Source of the DNA: Actinomadura physcomitrii | GTDB lineage: Bacteria > Actinomycetota > Actinomycetes > Streptosporangiales > Streptosporangiaceae | NCBI RefSeq assembly: GCF_008923205.2 | Contig: NZ_WBMS02000002.1 | Span: 124,001-188,000 of the forward strand | DNA: 64,000 nt | Direction: 5' to 3' | In this document: positions 36,229 through 45,729 of the stretch, piece by piece | Numbering within the stretch: position 1 is the first letter of the stretch | Layout: every line of letters begins with the position of its first letter | Position numbers and translations under genes: made by a program | The notes under the pieces: generated by a model | Databases searched by the model: none | What the model saw: only the letters and a program-made list of their open reading frames with translations | What the model was told of the DNA's origin: nothing

Positions 36229-39200
36229 CAGTCGCTCACCGCCTCGGGGGACAGCCGCAGGACGTCGCGCAGCTCGGCCACGGACAGCTCGGTCAGCCAG
36301 TCCTCGCCGGTGCCGACGATGGACTCGGCGAGGGCCTTCTTGCGCTCGATCATCTCGTCGACGCGCTCCTCCATCGTCCCGACGCAGATGAACTTGCGGA
36401 CCTGCACGTTGCGGGTCTGGCCGATGCGGAACGCCCGGTCGGTGGCCTGGTCCTCGACGGCGGGGTTCCACCACCGGTCGACGTGCACGACGTGGTTGGC
36501 GGCGGTCAGCGTGAGGCCGGTGCCGGCGGCCTTGAGGGACAGCAGGAAGATCGCCGGCTCCTCGTCGTGCTGGAAGTGCTGGACGAGGTCGTCGCGCGCC
36601 TGCTTCGACGTCCCGCCGTGCAGCCAGAGCACGGGACGTTCCAGCCGGGACGCCAGGTAGGGCTGGAGCATCGAGCCGAACTCGGCGTATTGGGTGAACA
36701 CGAGCGCCTTCTCGCCCTGGCCGAGGACCTCGGCGCAGATCTCCTCCAGCCGCTCCAGCTTGCCCGAGCGTCCCGGCAGCCGCGAGCCGTCCTTGAGCAG
36801 GTGCGCGGGATGGTTGCAGACCTGCTTGAGCTTGGCCATCGTCGCCAGGACGAGCCCGCGCCGCTGCTTGTCGTCGGCCTCGGCGATCTGCTCCAGCATG
36901 TCGTCGACGGTGGCCTGGTAGAGCGACGCCTGCTCGGTGGTCAGGTTGCAGTAGACCTTGATCTCCTGCTTCTCCGGCAGGTCGGAGATGATCGACTTGT
37001 CGGTCTTGAGGCGGCGCAGGATGAACGGCTGCGTCGCCCGCTTGAGCGCCGCCGCGGCCTGCTCGTCGCCCTCCTTCTCGATCGGCACGGCGAACCGCTG
37101 CCGGAACACCGCGCGCGGCCCGAGCAGCCCCGGGTTCGCGAACTCCATGATCGACCAGAGCTCGGTGAGGTGGTTCTCCACGGGCGTGCCGGTGAGCGCG
37201 ATCCGGGTGCGCGCCGGGATGCTCCGCACCGCCCGGGCCTGCCGGGTGCCGCTGTTCTTCAGCGCCTGCGCCTCGTCGCAGACGACCCGCTCCCAGCCGA
37301 CGGGAGCGAGCATCTCAGCGTCCCGCGCCGCCGTCCCGTAGGTCGTCAGCACCAGGTCGGCCGCCGCGGCGGCCTCGAGCAGGTCGTCGCCGCGGTGGCG
37401 GCCGGTCCCGTGGTGGACGTACACGCGCAGCTTCGGCGCGAACCGCGCCGCCTCCCGCTGCCAGTTCCCCACCAGCGACATCGGTCCGATCAGCAGTGTC
37501 GGCCCCGGACGGGCATCCTCCCGCTCGGCGGCGAGAAGCGCCAAGGTCTGCGCGGTGTTGTGGCACAGCATGCCTTCGGCCACGTAGTTGTGGTGCTCTG
37601 CGACCTCGAAGTCGTAGACGTAGCCGTCATAGTCGACCTCGTCGACCGAGGCGACCTTGGCGTAGAACACTTCACGAGACGCCCGGTCGTGCAGCGAACC
37701 GCGGATCTTTCGCAGCCCGGCCCGGTCGAGATTCTCGTAGGCGGCGGCGGTCCGTGCCGTCCACTTGTTGCCCGTGCGGCTCGCGTGCTCGTCCTGCATC
37801 TCGCCGGAGAGCATGCGATCCATTCCTTGGAGCGCAGCTCTCGCCGATGCCCTGGACAATTCCTGGCTGCCGTGGAAGTAGACGGTTTTCACGCCGAAAT
37901 GCCGCATCGGGAGAGCGGTGAGCTCCCGCGCGCGCCGGAGGAGGTCGCCGCCCGGAACGCCCTCGACGTTGGTGTTGTGCGGCAGGCGGCAGATCGCGTC
38001 CAGCCTCGCCTGCTTCGCCGGGTCGGCGATGCCGATGTGCTCGTGGAACAGGCGCAAGCTGTGGCCGCCGATCAGCGCTACCTGGTAGGGCCTCTTGATG
38101 CTCCTCCCGTTCGTCGCGTGTTTCCACTTGGTCGTGACGCGCAACCAGATCCCGAAACGGCGAAGCATCGCGCTGAGCTGGCGGATGATCCAGACGGAGG
38201 CCGAACTTATCTCGACGAAGCGGGCCTGGGGGTTCACCGAAGCCTCGGCTGCGAAGTAGTGGCGCAGGAAGAGGCGGACGGTCGCGTCATCTGCGGACAC
38301 GATGCCATCTGGGATGCGCTTGTGCGCTGAGTTCCTGCCCCACTGGTAGGCATGTTCCTCCAGCAGCCGGCGGTACGGCATCCCGCTGAACCTCAGGTAG
38401 GCGGCCTTCGCGTTCACCGAAGGCATGATCGCCGGTTCGTCCATCTGGAGTGCGAAACGTTCGGCGATCTTGAGCAGCCGGCCGTGCAGGTCGTGGAGTA
38501 CCCGTACATCCTTTTGCGTGATGACCACGCTTGAACAGCAGTCCTCGGACCCCTCGGCGATCTGCCATGCCAGGAGCACCGTGAGGTCGGGATCGACCGG
38601 GCTGCCGTCGTGGCGGAGACGGGCCGGCACGCAGAGCCGCATCCCGGGGCGGATGTCCCTCGTCCATCCGTCGACTCCCATGAGGCGATGACGCCGGGTC
38701 ACGACGATCCTGCTTCCGTCGTCCAGGGTGACCTCGCGCACTTTCTCCCGGATGTGCTGGCGGTACAGGCGGGTGATCGGCGCGGTGACGATTCGTCCGT
38801 CCTTGGCAATGGAGTTGACCGTCAAGGTCTTCGACGGAACGGACCACTGCCCTTCTCCGTCCGGGTCGATTCCGGTCGCATATCGCGCCCACACGTCCTT
38901 CGCCTTGATGAGAGCTCCGTTGACGTGGACGAACTCGTCCTTGCCAATGCACTTACCGAGGCCCATCGAATCCGCGAGGATCGCGCCCAGGCCCAGGCCG
39001 TCGAGGAAATTCAGCCAGGCGAGGCCGCGCTCCTGGAAGGGGCGCAGCGTCCCGTTGAATCCCCGGGGCGTGCGCATGGGGGTGAGGCGGCGGTCGGCCT
39101 CGCCGGACAGCAGGTCGCCGAAGGTGCCGTCGGCGTCGACGGCGGTCAGCGGGAGCGCCTCGTCGCCCGCGTGGACGATCGCGCGGATCGCCTCGGCGGC

Positions 39201-40643
39201 GGGCATCCGGCCCCGGCGCGGGTGGCGCAGGAAGTCGAGCGCGGCCTCGAGCTGCTCGTCGTCCAGCTCGACCCACCGGCCGCGCAGCCGGACGAGCGGC
39301 GTCTTCAGCCGGGCCAGCTCCTCCAGTTCGGCCTCGTCGATGCTGTCGTCGCCGATGGCGAGGTCCCACCGGAAGCTCACCATGCCCTTGAGGTCGAAGC
39401 CGGACGGCGCGGCGGCGCCGGCGGACGCCTCGGGATCCTCGGTCCGGGTCGTCAGCTTCATGCCGAGCTTCGCCTTGCCCGCCCACTGGGGGAGCAGGAC
39501 GCCGAACCCCGCGGCGGCCAGCATCGGCGCGGCCTGCCGGAGGAAGCGGAACGCGCCCGCGGTGTCGAGGGTCAGCTCGGCGGGCGCCGGGCCGTCGAGC
39601 GCGGGCGCCATGTCGGGGAACAGGCGCAGCGCCCGGCCGAGGCCGGCGAGGAGCGTCTCCTCCGCATCGGGGACCGAGGTCGCCTCGCCCGCCCACACCA
39701 GCGCGGCGGGCACGTAGAGGCTGGGGTCGTCGGTGCCCTGGAGGGCGAACTCGACGCGCCAGGCGTCGCCGGAGTCCTCGTCTACCTCCTTTTCGGGGAA
39801 CGGGTCGGCGGTGAACTCCTCGGCGCCCGGCTCGGCGAGGCGGAAGCAAACCCGCAGCGGCCCGGACGGGCGGCGCGCGGCGGCGGCCCACGCGTCCAGC
39901 TCGGCGATCAGCTCGCCGGGGTCGTCGCCGGGCTCCCGCGCGACCTCGGCGGACGGGCCGGTCAGCGCCTCCGCCCAGCGTTCGGCGAGCGGCAGCCGGT
40001 CGGGGACCCTGCCGCGCCGGGCCGGCAGCAGCGGATGCGGGACGGTGCCCCGGACGGCGGTGTCGACCAGCCCCGACAGCGCCTCCCGCAGCACCCGCGC
40101 GGCGGGACGGCCCCCGTCGGCGGCCCGGCACGCGGCGGGCATCGCGCGGGCCAGCGCCCGGAACCGGGCCGGGTCGTCGAGGACGGGGCGCCAGCGGGCG
40201 ACGAGGTCGCCGTCCTCGCGCAGCAGCGCGGGCAGCACCTGGCCGCGCGCGGCGAGGTGCACCGCCTCGTCCGCGAGGACGCACAGGTACCGCAGGTCGG
40301 AGCCGGGGACGACGTCGCCGCTGTGCTCGGCGGCCTGGAGCAGCGCCATCGCCGCGAACGGCTCCAGGACCAGCGCCGGCACCCGCCACGGCCGCAGCTG
40401 CGGCTCCCCGGGCACCGGCTCGGGGCCGAGCTCGGCGGACGGCAGCGGATGGTCGCCGTGGGTCGGCAGCGTCATCACCAGCTCGACGCGGAACGCGCCG
40501 CGCAGCAGCGGCTCGTAGGACGTCCCGGTGAAGTCGCGGGTCGCGAACGGGTGCGCGTCGCCGCCGGGCGGGTCGTGCGGGCCGGTGCGCTCGGCCCACA
40601 GGCAGAGCGCACCGCCATGCCAGGCGGCATGGGCGACCAGCAT
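36228..40643 (-). CDS. SNF2/DEAD-box helicase interrupted by an intein
   Basis: 1471-residue precursor, start taken at the ATG opening MLVAHAAWHGG; the longer frame to 41306 is only the complement of the enoyl-CoA hydratase gene. Residues 1-564 hold the SNF2-associated N-terminal domain (LVRLRGRWVELDDEQ) and TLRPFQERGLAWLNFLDGLGLGAILADSMGLGK. An intein (565-1029) splits Walker A, and TAQTLALL resumes the helicase. DEAQ (about 1123-1126), LTGTPVENHLTELWS, VFTQYAEFGSML and ATDRAFRIGQTRNVQV complete the ATPase. After splicing, the mature protein would be about 1006 residues. It is co-translated with the SWIM gene. Confidence 0.93.
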   Translation of the reverse strand: MLVAHAAWHGGALCLWAERTGPHDPPGGDAHPFATRDFTGTSYEPLLRGAFRVELVMTLPTHGDHPLPSAELGPEPVPGEPQLRPWRVPALVLEPFAAMALLQAAEHSGDVVPGSDLRYLCVLADEAVHLAARGQVLPALLREDGDLVARWRPVLDDPARFRALARAMPAACRAADGGRPAARVLREALSGLVDTAVRGTVPHPLLPARRGRVPDRLPLAERWAEALTGPSAEVAREPGDDPGELIAELDAWAAAARRPSGPLRVCFRLAEPGAEEFTADPFPEKEVDEDSGDAWRVEFALQGTDDPSLYVPAALVWAGEATSVPDAEETLLAGLGRALRLFPDMAPALDGPAPAELTLDTAGAFRFLRQAAPMLAAAGFGVLLPQWAGKAKLGMKLTTRTEDPEASAGAAAPSGFDLKGMVSFRWDLAIGDDSIDEAELEELARLKTPLVRLRGRWVELDDEQLEAALDFLRHPRRGRMPAAEAIRAIVHAGDEALPLTAVDADGTFGDLLSGEADRRLTPMRTPRGFNGTLRPFQERGLAWLNFLDGLGLGAILADSMGLGKCIGKDEFVHVNGALIKAKDVWARYATGIDPDGEGQWSVPSKTLTVNSIAKDGRIVTAPITRLYRQHIREKVREVTLDDGSRIVVTRRHRLMGVDGWTRDIRPGMRLCVPARLRHDGSPVDPDLTVLLAWQIAEGSEDCCSSVVITQKDVRVLHDLHGRLLKIAERFALQMDEPAIMPSVNAKAAYLRFSGMPYRRLLEEHAYQWGRNSAHKRIPDGIVSADDATVRLFLRHYFAAEASVNPQARFVEISSASVWIIRQLSAMLRRFGIWLRVTTKWKHATNGRSIKRPYQVALIGGHSLRLFHEHIGIADPAKQARLDAICRLPHNTNVEGVPGGDLLRRARELTALPMRHFGVKTVYFHGSQELSRASARAALQGMDRMLSGEMQDEHASRTGNKWTARTAAAYENLDRAGLRKIRGSLHDRASREVFYAKVASVDEVDYDGYVYDFEVAEHHNYVAEGMLCHNTAQTLALLAAEREDARPGPTLLIGPMSLVGNWQREAARFAPKLRVYVHHGTGRHRGDDLLEAAAAADLVLTTYGTAARDAEMLAPVGWERVVCDEAQALKNSGTRQARAVRSIPARTRIALTGTPVENHLTELWSIMEFANPGLLGPRAVFRQRFAVPIEKEGDEQAAAALKRATQPFILRRLKTDKSIISDLPEKQEIKVYCNLTTEQASLYQATVDDMLEQIAEADDKQRRGLVLATMAKLKQVCNHPAHLLKDGSRLPGRSGKLERLEEICAEVLGQGEKALVFTQYAEFGSMLQPYLASRLERPVLWLHGGTSKQARDDLVQHFQHDEEPAIFLLSLKAAGTGLTLTAANHVVHVDRWWNPAVEDQATDRAFRIGQTRNVQVRKFICVGTMEERVDEMIERKKALAESIVGTGEDWLTELSVAELRDVLRLSPEAVSD
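37557..38951 (-). mobile_element. Intein with LAGLIDADG-type homing endonuclease, 465 residues
   Basis: The intein begins with Cys (CIGKDEFVHVNG, block A) directly after the Walker A Lys and ends with MLCHN, followed by Thr+1. Block B is TRRH (intein residues 85-88), and block F is DGYVYDFEVAEHHNYVAEG. Two LAGLIDADG-like motifs, LLAWQIAEGS (about 126-135) and LRHYFAAEASV (about 229-239), keep their acidic residues, so the endonuclease may be active. The insertion point, in GLGK/T, is one where inteins commonly settle. Confidence 0.93.
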
Positions 40644-40785
40644 CCGAACCCCCGGGGTGACGTGCGATGTGACTGCCGGGCCCGAAGCTACCAGTGGGGT
40701 GCGACAGCGGACCGCCGTGGCGGGGCGTCCCGGCGGGCTTGTTAGGTTCGGGGCGTCGGTCGACCGGAAGATCTTGGAGGCGTTC

Positions 40786-41568
40786 GTGGGCGAGTTCGTG
40801 CGGGTGGAGACGGAGGGCGGCGTCGCGACGATCCGGCTGGACCGTCCGAAGATGAATGCCCTGAACGCCCAGATGCAGCGGGAGCTGATCGAGGCGGCCC
40901 GCGAGGTCACCGCGGACGACGAGGTCGCGGCGGTCGTGCTGTACGGCGGGGAGCGGGTGTTCGCGGCCGGCGCCGACATCAAGGAGATGGCGCCGATGCC
41001 GTACGCGGAGATGGCGGCGGGCCACTCGCGGCTGCTGCAGGACTTCACCAAGGCGCTCGCCGCGATCCCGAAGCCGGTCATCGCGGCCATCACCGGGTAC
41101 GCGCTGGGCGGCGGGCTGGAGGTCGCGCTGACCGCCGACTTCCGCGTCGCGGGCGAGGGCGCCAAGGTCGGGCAGCCGGAGATCCAGCTCGGCATCATCC
41201 CCGGCGCGGGCGGCACGCAGCGGCTCGCGCGGCTCGTCGGCCCGTCCAAGGCCAAGGACCTGATCTTCTCCGGGCGGCACGTCGCCGCGGACGAGGCGCT
41301 CGCCATGGGCCTGGTGGACCGGGTCGTCCCGGACGCCGACGTCTACACGGCGGCGAAGGAGTGGGCGGCGTCGTTCGCGGGCGGGCCCGCGATCGCGCTG
41401 CGCGCCGCGAAGCAGGCCGTGGACGCCGGGCTGGAGGTCGACCTCGCGACGGGGCTGGAGATCGAGCGGGTGCAGTTCGCCGCGCTGTTCGCCACCGAGG
41501 ACCAGAAGAGCGGCATGAAGTCGTTCATGGAGGAGGGGCCGGGCAAGGCGAAGTTCACGGGCCGCTGA
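40786..41568 (+). CDS. Enoyl-CoA hydratase/isomerase
   Basis: 260 residues from a GTG with TTGGAGG five bases upstream. The crotonase fold shows AGADIKEMAPMPYAEM (oxyanion loop), ITGYALGGGLEVALTADFRVA and PEIQLGIIPGAGGTQRLARLVG with both catalytic Glu positions (E in PEI and the GAGG region). It hydrates enoyl-CoA in fatty-acid beta-oxidation. The 3' end overlaps the convergent HxlR gene by 14 bases. Confidence 0.92.
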   Translation: MGEFVRVETEGGVATIRLDRPKMNALNAQMQRELIEAAREVTADDEVAAVVLYGGERVFAAGADIKEMAPMPYAEMAAGHSRLLQDFTKALAAIPKPVIAAITGYALGGGLEVALTADFRVAGEGAKVGQPEIQLGIIPGAGGTQRLARLVGPSKAKDLIFSGRHVAADEALAMGLVDRVVPDADVYTAAKEWAASFAGGPAIALRAAKQAVDAGLEVDLATGLEIERVQFAALFATEDQKSGMKSFMEEGPGKAKFTGR

Positions 41569-41926
41569 GCGCGCCCTCGCCGGCGGCGCGCTCCTGGGCG
41601 TCCAGGACGTCGGCGGCGTAGCGCTCGGTCCACCGGCCCAGGGCGGACAGCGGTTCGAGCATCCCGCGCCCCGGGCCGGTCAGCTCGTACTCCACGCGCG
41701 GCGGCGCCTCGGCATAGCGGCGGCGGACGACCATGCCGTTGTGCTCCAGGCGTCGCAGCGTCTCGGTCAGCACCTTGTGGCTGATGCCGCCGATCCGGTC
41801 CTGGAGCTCGCGCGGACGGAGCGGGCCGTCCTTCAGCGTCCACAGCACGACGCCCGTCCAGGTTCCGGACAGCAGGTCGAGGCCGAGCCGCGTCCGGCAG
41901 TCGGCGACGAACTCGGGATCGTCCAT
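41555..41926 (-). CDS. HxlR-family transcriptional regulator
   Basis: 123 residues from the ATG opening MDDPEFVADCRTRLGLDLLSGTW. The winged helix is VVLWTLKDGPLRPRELQDRIGGISHKVLTETLRRLEHNGMVVR followed by VEYELTGPGRGM. The Cys in ADCRTR is where many HxlR proteins sense electrophiles or redox stress. It is divergent from the NADP-binding reductase, a common pairing in which the regulator controls the reductase. Confidence 0.9.
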   Translation of the reverse strand: MDDPEFVADCRTRLGLDLLSGTWTGVVLWTLKDGPLRPRELQDRIGGISHKVLTETLRRLEHNGMVVRRRYAEAPPRVEYELTGPGRGMLEPLSALGRWTERYAADVLDAQERAAGEGALSGP

Positions 41927-42009
41927 CCTGCCCTTCCCGATACGCACCGGATGGTGCGGAACGAACCGCTTAGCGTCCCGTCCGACGGTAATCGACACGG
42001 GAGGTCGTC

Positions 42010-42678
42010 ATGCGGATCGGTGTGCTGGGCGCGGGCAACATGGCGGACGCGCTCGCGACGCAGTGGGCGCGCAAGGGGCACGAGGTGCGGATCGGGGCGC
42101 GGAGTCCGGAGAAGGCGGTCGCGCTGGCGGGACGCGTCGGCGACGGCGCGGAGGGCGGGACGCTGCGGGACGCGGCGCGGTTCGGGGAGGCGGTCCTGCT
42201 GGCCGTCACCCATGAGGGCGTCGAGGACGCCCTGAGCCAGGCGGGTCACCTCGCGGGCCGCGTCCTGCTCGACTGCACGAACCCGATGGAGCCGCCGTTC
42301 GAGCGGCTGAAGACGGGCGGCGGCCCCTCGGCGGCGCGCCGCGTCGCCGACCTGACCGGGGCGCGGGTGGTGAAGGCGTTCAACACCTGCCCCGACACGG
42401 TGTGGCGGATGGCGCCGCCGGAGTTCGGCGGGCGGCCCCTCGGCGTCCCGCTGTGCGGGGACGACCCGGACGCGCTGGCCGTGGCGCGCCGGCTGGTGGC
42501 CGACATCGGCTGCGTCCCGATGGACGGCGGCGGCCTGGCGCGGGCCGCGCTCCTCGAGGCCGCGACGGCGTTCCTGGTCGGGCTGTGGGTGGCCGGCGAG
42601 GACCCGCTGACGATGCTGCCCCCGCCGGACGCGGCGATGGCCCGGCCGCCGCGGCGGACGTCCGAACCCGTCAGCTGA
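42010..42678 (+). CDS. NADPH-dependent F420 reductase-like protein
   Basis: 222 residues. The Rossmann motif is RIGVLGAGNMADALATQWARKGHEVRIGARS, and DCTNPMEPP and ARVVKAFNT follow, as in F420H2:NADP reductases. The C-terminal dimerisation region is short. GGGAGG lies seven bases before the ATG. It is likely induced through the divergent HxlR regulator. Whether it truly uses F420 cannot be read from sequence. Confidence 0.85.
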   Translation: MRIGVLGAGNMADALATQWARKGHEVRIGARSPEKAVALAGRVGDGAEGGTLRDAARFGEAVLLAVTHEGVEDALSQAGHLAGRVLLDCTNPMEPPFERLKTGGGPSAARRVADLTGARVVKAFNTCPDTVWRMAPPEFGGRPLGVPLCGDDPDALAVARRLVADIGCVPMDGGGLARAALLEAATAFLVGLWVAGEDPLTMLPPPDAAMARPPRRTSEPVS

Positions 42679-42766
42679 CGGCGCGGAGCAGCCCGGCGGA
42701 TGTCCGTCATGCGTTTTCCGCGGGTGCGCCCGGTCCGGATGAAGATCGCCGATAGCATCTGCCGCC

Positions 42767-43534
42767 ATGCGACACGCGTACCGAACCGCGCTCGTGACCG
42801 GCGCGTCCAGCGGGATCGGCGAGAGCTTCGCCCGCCTCCTCGCCGCGCGCGGCACCGACCTGGTCATCGTGGCCCGCCGCGGCGACCTGCTGGACGGGCT
42901 CGCCCGCGAGCTGGTCGAGCGGTACCGGGTCGCGGTCGAGGTGCTGGCCGCCGACCTCACCGATCCCGCGCAGCGCGCCGAGATCGAGCGGCGGCTGCGC
43001 GCCGAACCGGTCGAGCTGCTGGTCAACAACGCGGGCCACGGCGCCTTCGGAGCGTTCGCGGACCTGCCGGTGGAGGACCACCTGCGGCAGCTGGAGCTGA
43101 ACGTCACCGCGCTGGTGCGGCTCACCCATGCGGCCCTTCCCGGGATGGTCCTGCGCGGGCGCGGCGGGGTGCTGAACGTCGCGTCCATGGCCGGGTTCAC
43201 GCCGTCGCCCGGCAGCGCCACCTACGGCGCGACGAAGGCGTACGTCGCGTCCTTCTCCGAGAGCCTGCACGCGGAGGTGGCGTCCAAGGGCGTCCACGTG
43301 ACCGCGCTGTGCCCCGGGTTCACCCGCACCGAGGACGACGCGCCGGCCAACCTGCTGTGGCTGCGCCGCAACGACGTGGCCAGGGCCGGGCTGGACGCGG
43401 TGGCGGCGGGGCGTGCGCTCTGCGTTCCCGGCGCGCAGTACAAGGCGGCGCTGCCCGCGCTGAAGCTCGTCCCGCGCCCGCTGCTGAGGGCCGCCGTCAA
43501 CCGGATGTGGCACCAGGCGGCCGACACCCAGTGA
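42767..43534 (+). CDS. Short-chain dehydrogenase
   Basis: 255 residues. TGASSGIGESFARLLAARG binds the cofactor, NNAGHG follows, and the catalytic residues are Ser in LNVASMAG and YGATK. The C-terminal LVPRPLLRAAVNRMW resembles the DltE/YdfG-like SDRs acting on fatty-acyl or retinal-type substrates. A TAGCAT box just upstream could be the -10. No operon partner is evident. Confidence 0.9.
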   Translation: MRHAYRTALVTGASSGIGESFARLLAARGTDLVIVARRGDLLDGLARELVERYRVAVEVLAADLTDPAQRAEIERRLRAEPVELLVNNAGHGAFGAFADLPVEDHLRQLELNVTALVRLTHAALPGMVLRGRGGVLNVASMAGFTPSPGSATYGATKAYVASFSESLHAEVASKGVHVTALCPGFTRTEDDAPANLLWLRRNDVARAGLDAVAAGRALCVPGAQYKAALPALKLVPRPLLRAAVNRMWHQAADTQ

Positions 43535-43659
43535 CAGTCGACCGGTGACAAAAACGGGCGCCGGGCCGGCGGGGCCTTCTGCTCAGATCTACAAAACACC
43601 CCTGGGGCGGATTGTCACGGGGGTGACTTGACGCGGGTCGGGCCGAATGGCGACCATCG

Positions 43660-43679
43660 AACCTACGCTTCAGTAGGTT
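43660..43679. promoter_or_regulatory. Palindromic operator before the desaturase gene
   Basis: AACCTAC-N6-GTAGGTT is a perfect 20-base inverted repeat about 85 bases before the desaturase start. Its inner 18 bases share both half-sites with 18-35. TTGACG (43628-43633) upstream could be the -35. Confidence 0.6.
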
Positions 43680-43763
43680 AGAACGGCCTGCTGGGCGCCC
43701 CATTCCGTGCCGCGGGCGCGGCGGCACCGTCCGGCACTCCGACACCTCCAGCGAAGGAAGCGC

Positions 43764-44714
43764 ATGTCCGTGACCCCCGAAGAGAAGTTCCAGACCGGCC
43801 TCCTGCTCGACCTCGAGCCGGTGGTCGAGAAGGAGCTCGACCGGCACCTGTCCATGGCCAAGGAGTGGTTCCCGCACCAGTACGTGCCGTGGAGCGAGGG
43901 CCGCGACTTCGACGGGCCGCTCGACGGCGAGCCCTGGTCGATCGAGCAGTCGAAGGTGACCCCGGAGGCCCGCGAGTCACTCATCGTCAACCTGCTCACC
44001 GAGGACAACCTGCCCGGCTACCACAACGCGATCGCCACCGTCTTCGGCCGCGAGGGCGCCTGGGGCACCTGGGTCAACCGGTGGACGGCCGAGGAGAACC
44101 GGCACGGCATCGTCATCCGCGACTACCTCACCGTCACCCGCGCGGTGGACCCGGTCGCGCTGGAGCGCGCCCGGATGCGCCACATGGAGGCGGGCTACGA
44201 GGCCGACCACGGCGAGTCGTTCCTGCACGGCACCGCGTACGTGTCGTTCCAGGAGCTGGCCACCCGCGTGTCGCACCGCAACACCGGCAAGGCGTCCGGC
44301 GACCCGCTCTGCGAGCAGATGATGGCGCGCGTCGCGGCGGACGAGAACCTGCACATGATCTTCTACCGGAACCTGATGGCCGCCGCGCTGGACGCCGCCC
44401 CGAACGAGACGATGCGCGCCATCACCGACGTCGTGAAGGCGTTCCAGATGCCCGGCCACAGCATCGACGGGTTCCTGCGCAAGTCGGTCGTCATCGCCAA
44501 CGCCGGCATCTACGACCTGCGGCTGCACCACGACGACGTCCTCACCCCGGTGCTGCGCAAGTGGGGCGTCTTCGACCGCACGGACCTGACCGGCGACGGC
44601 GACAAGGCCCGCGAGGAGCTCGCCGAGTTCCTGGAGCAGCTCGACGCCGCCGCCACCAAGTTCGAGACCCGCCGCGAGGAGCGCCGCGCCCGCCTGGAGG
44701 CCCGCAAGGGCTGA
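43764..44714 (+). CDS. Acyl-ACP desaturase (ferritin-like di-iron)
   Basis: 316 residues. Two di-iron signatures are present: TAEENRHG and AADENLHM, each supplying Glu and His ligands as in stearoyl-ACP desaturase (DesA-type). The start has GAAGGAAG upstream. It introduces a double bond into acyl-ACP and so adjusts membrane fluidity. An operator shared with the kinase-cyclophilin promoter lies upstream. The next gene starts 137 bases later. Confidence 0.92.
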   Translation: MSVTPEEKFQTGLLLDLEPVVEKELDRHLSMAKEWFPHQYVPWSEGRDFDGPLDGEPWSIEQSKVTPEARESLIVNLLTEDNLPGYHNAIATVFGREGAWGTWVNRWTAEENRHGIVIRDYLTVTRAVDPVALERARMRHMEAGYEADHGESFLHGTAYVSFQELATRVSHRNTGKASGDPLCEQMMARVAADENLHMIFYRNLMAAALDAAPNETMRAITDVVKAFQMPGHSIDGFLRKSVVIANAGIYDLRLHHDDVLTPVLRKWGVFDRTDLTGDGDKAREELAEFLEQLDAAATKFETRREERRARLEARKG

Positions 44715-44851
44715 CGCCTGGTCGGGCCCGCGACCGCGCTCGCCCCGTGCCGCGGCCGTTCCGTGATCTTCTGGCGGGAACGGCCGGGCCGCCGCCGGCG
44801 TCCGATCGGGCTCCCCGGAACGCGACCGCCGTTTCCGGCGTCTCAGTGTTC

Positions 44852-45676
44852 ATGGGGACTCATCGGCGGCTGGGCGAGTATCGGTTGCTGGACGAGATCG
44901 GCCGGGGGAGCACCGCGATCGTGCACCTGGCCCTGGACTCCCAGGGCCGCGAGGTCGCGGTCAAGGAGCTGTGCCCGCAGGTCGCGGGCGAACCGGAGGC
45001 GCTGGCGCGGCTGGCCCGCGAGCTGGCCGTGCAGGCCCGGGTGAACAGCCGGTACGTGGCCCGGCTGCTGGACGGGCGGGTCTCGGCGGAGCGGCCCTAC
45101 GTCGTCATGCAGTACGTCCCGGGGTGCCCGCTGAACGACCTGGTCAAGGCGTACGGGCCGCTCGCGGGGGACCGGCTCGTCCGGTTCGCGCGGCAGCTGG
45201 CCCTCGCCGTCGCCGACGTGCACGACGCGGGCGTGCTGCACCGGGACGTCTCGCCCGGCAACGTGATCGTGCTCGGCGACCGGCCGACGCTGATCGACTT
45301 CGGCATCTCGCACCAGGCGGGCATGGAGCAGATCACCCGGCGCGGGATGGTCGTGGGGACGCCCGCCTACCTGGCGCCCGAGCTGATCGAGGGGGAGCGC
45401 GCCACGACGGCGTCGGACGCGTTCTCCTGGGCGGCGACCGCCGCGTTCGCCGCGACGGGCCGCCCGCCGTTCGGCCGCGGCTCGCTGCACGGGGTGTGCT
45501 TCCGGATCCTGCGCGGCCAGGCCGATCTGGACGGTGTGCCGGAGCCGCTGCTCGGCGTGGTGCGCCGCGCGCTGTCGCGGGACCCGGCCGCCCGCCCGTC
45601 CGCCCGCTGGATCGCAGGGGCGCTCGCGCAAAGTGATGACACCATCACGGTTCGCCGCCGAAATGCGGCGGCCTGA
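44852..45676 (+). CDS. Soluble Ser/Thr kinase with non-canonical catalytic loop (HRDVSPGN)
   Basis: 274 residues, kinase domain only, no membrane helix. The beta-3 Lys (VAVKEL), Asp in HRD and IDFG are present. The catalytic-loop Lys after HRD is replaced by Ser (HRDVSPGN), and the glycine loop is degenerate (GRGSTA). APE-region text is VVGTPAYLAPELI. Reduced or altered activity is possible. It starts the run of four kinase-fold genes. The start is the first ATG in frame with domain homology; the ribosome binding site is weak. Confidence 0.87.
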   Translation: MGTHRRLGEYRLLDEIGRGSTAIVHLALDSQGREVAVKELCPQVAGEPEALARLARELAVQARVNSRYVARLLDGRVSAERPYVVMQYVPGCPLNDLVKAYGPLAGDRLVRFARQLALAVADVHDAGVLHRDVSPGNVIVLGDRPTLIDFGISHQAGMEQITRRGMVVGTPAYLAPELIEGERATTASDAFSWAATAAFAATGRPPFGRGSLHGVCFRILRGQADLDGVPEPLLGVVRRALSRDPAARPSARWIAGALAQSDDTITVRRRNAAA

Positions 45677-45729
45677 GATGACCGTTGAATCCTTCCCGCC
45701 GGGGCGACGAAGGTAGGGTTTCGGAAACG

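Noticed and set aside
40644..41306. Extra ~220 N-terminal residues on the helicase
   Set aside because: This stretch is the complement of the enoyl-CoA hydratase gene, and the helicase family begins near the chosen ATG.
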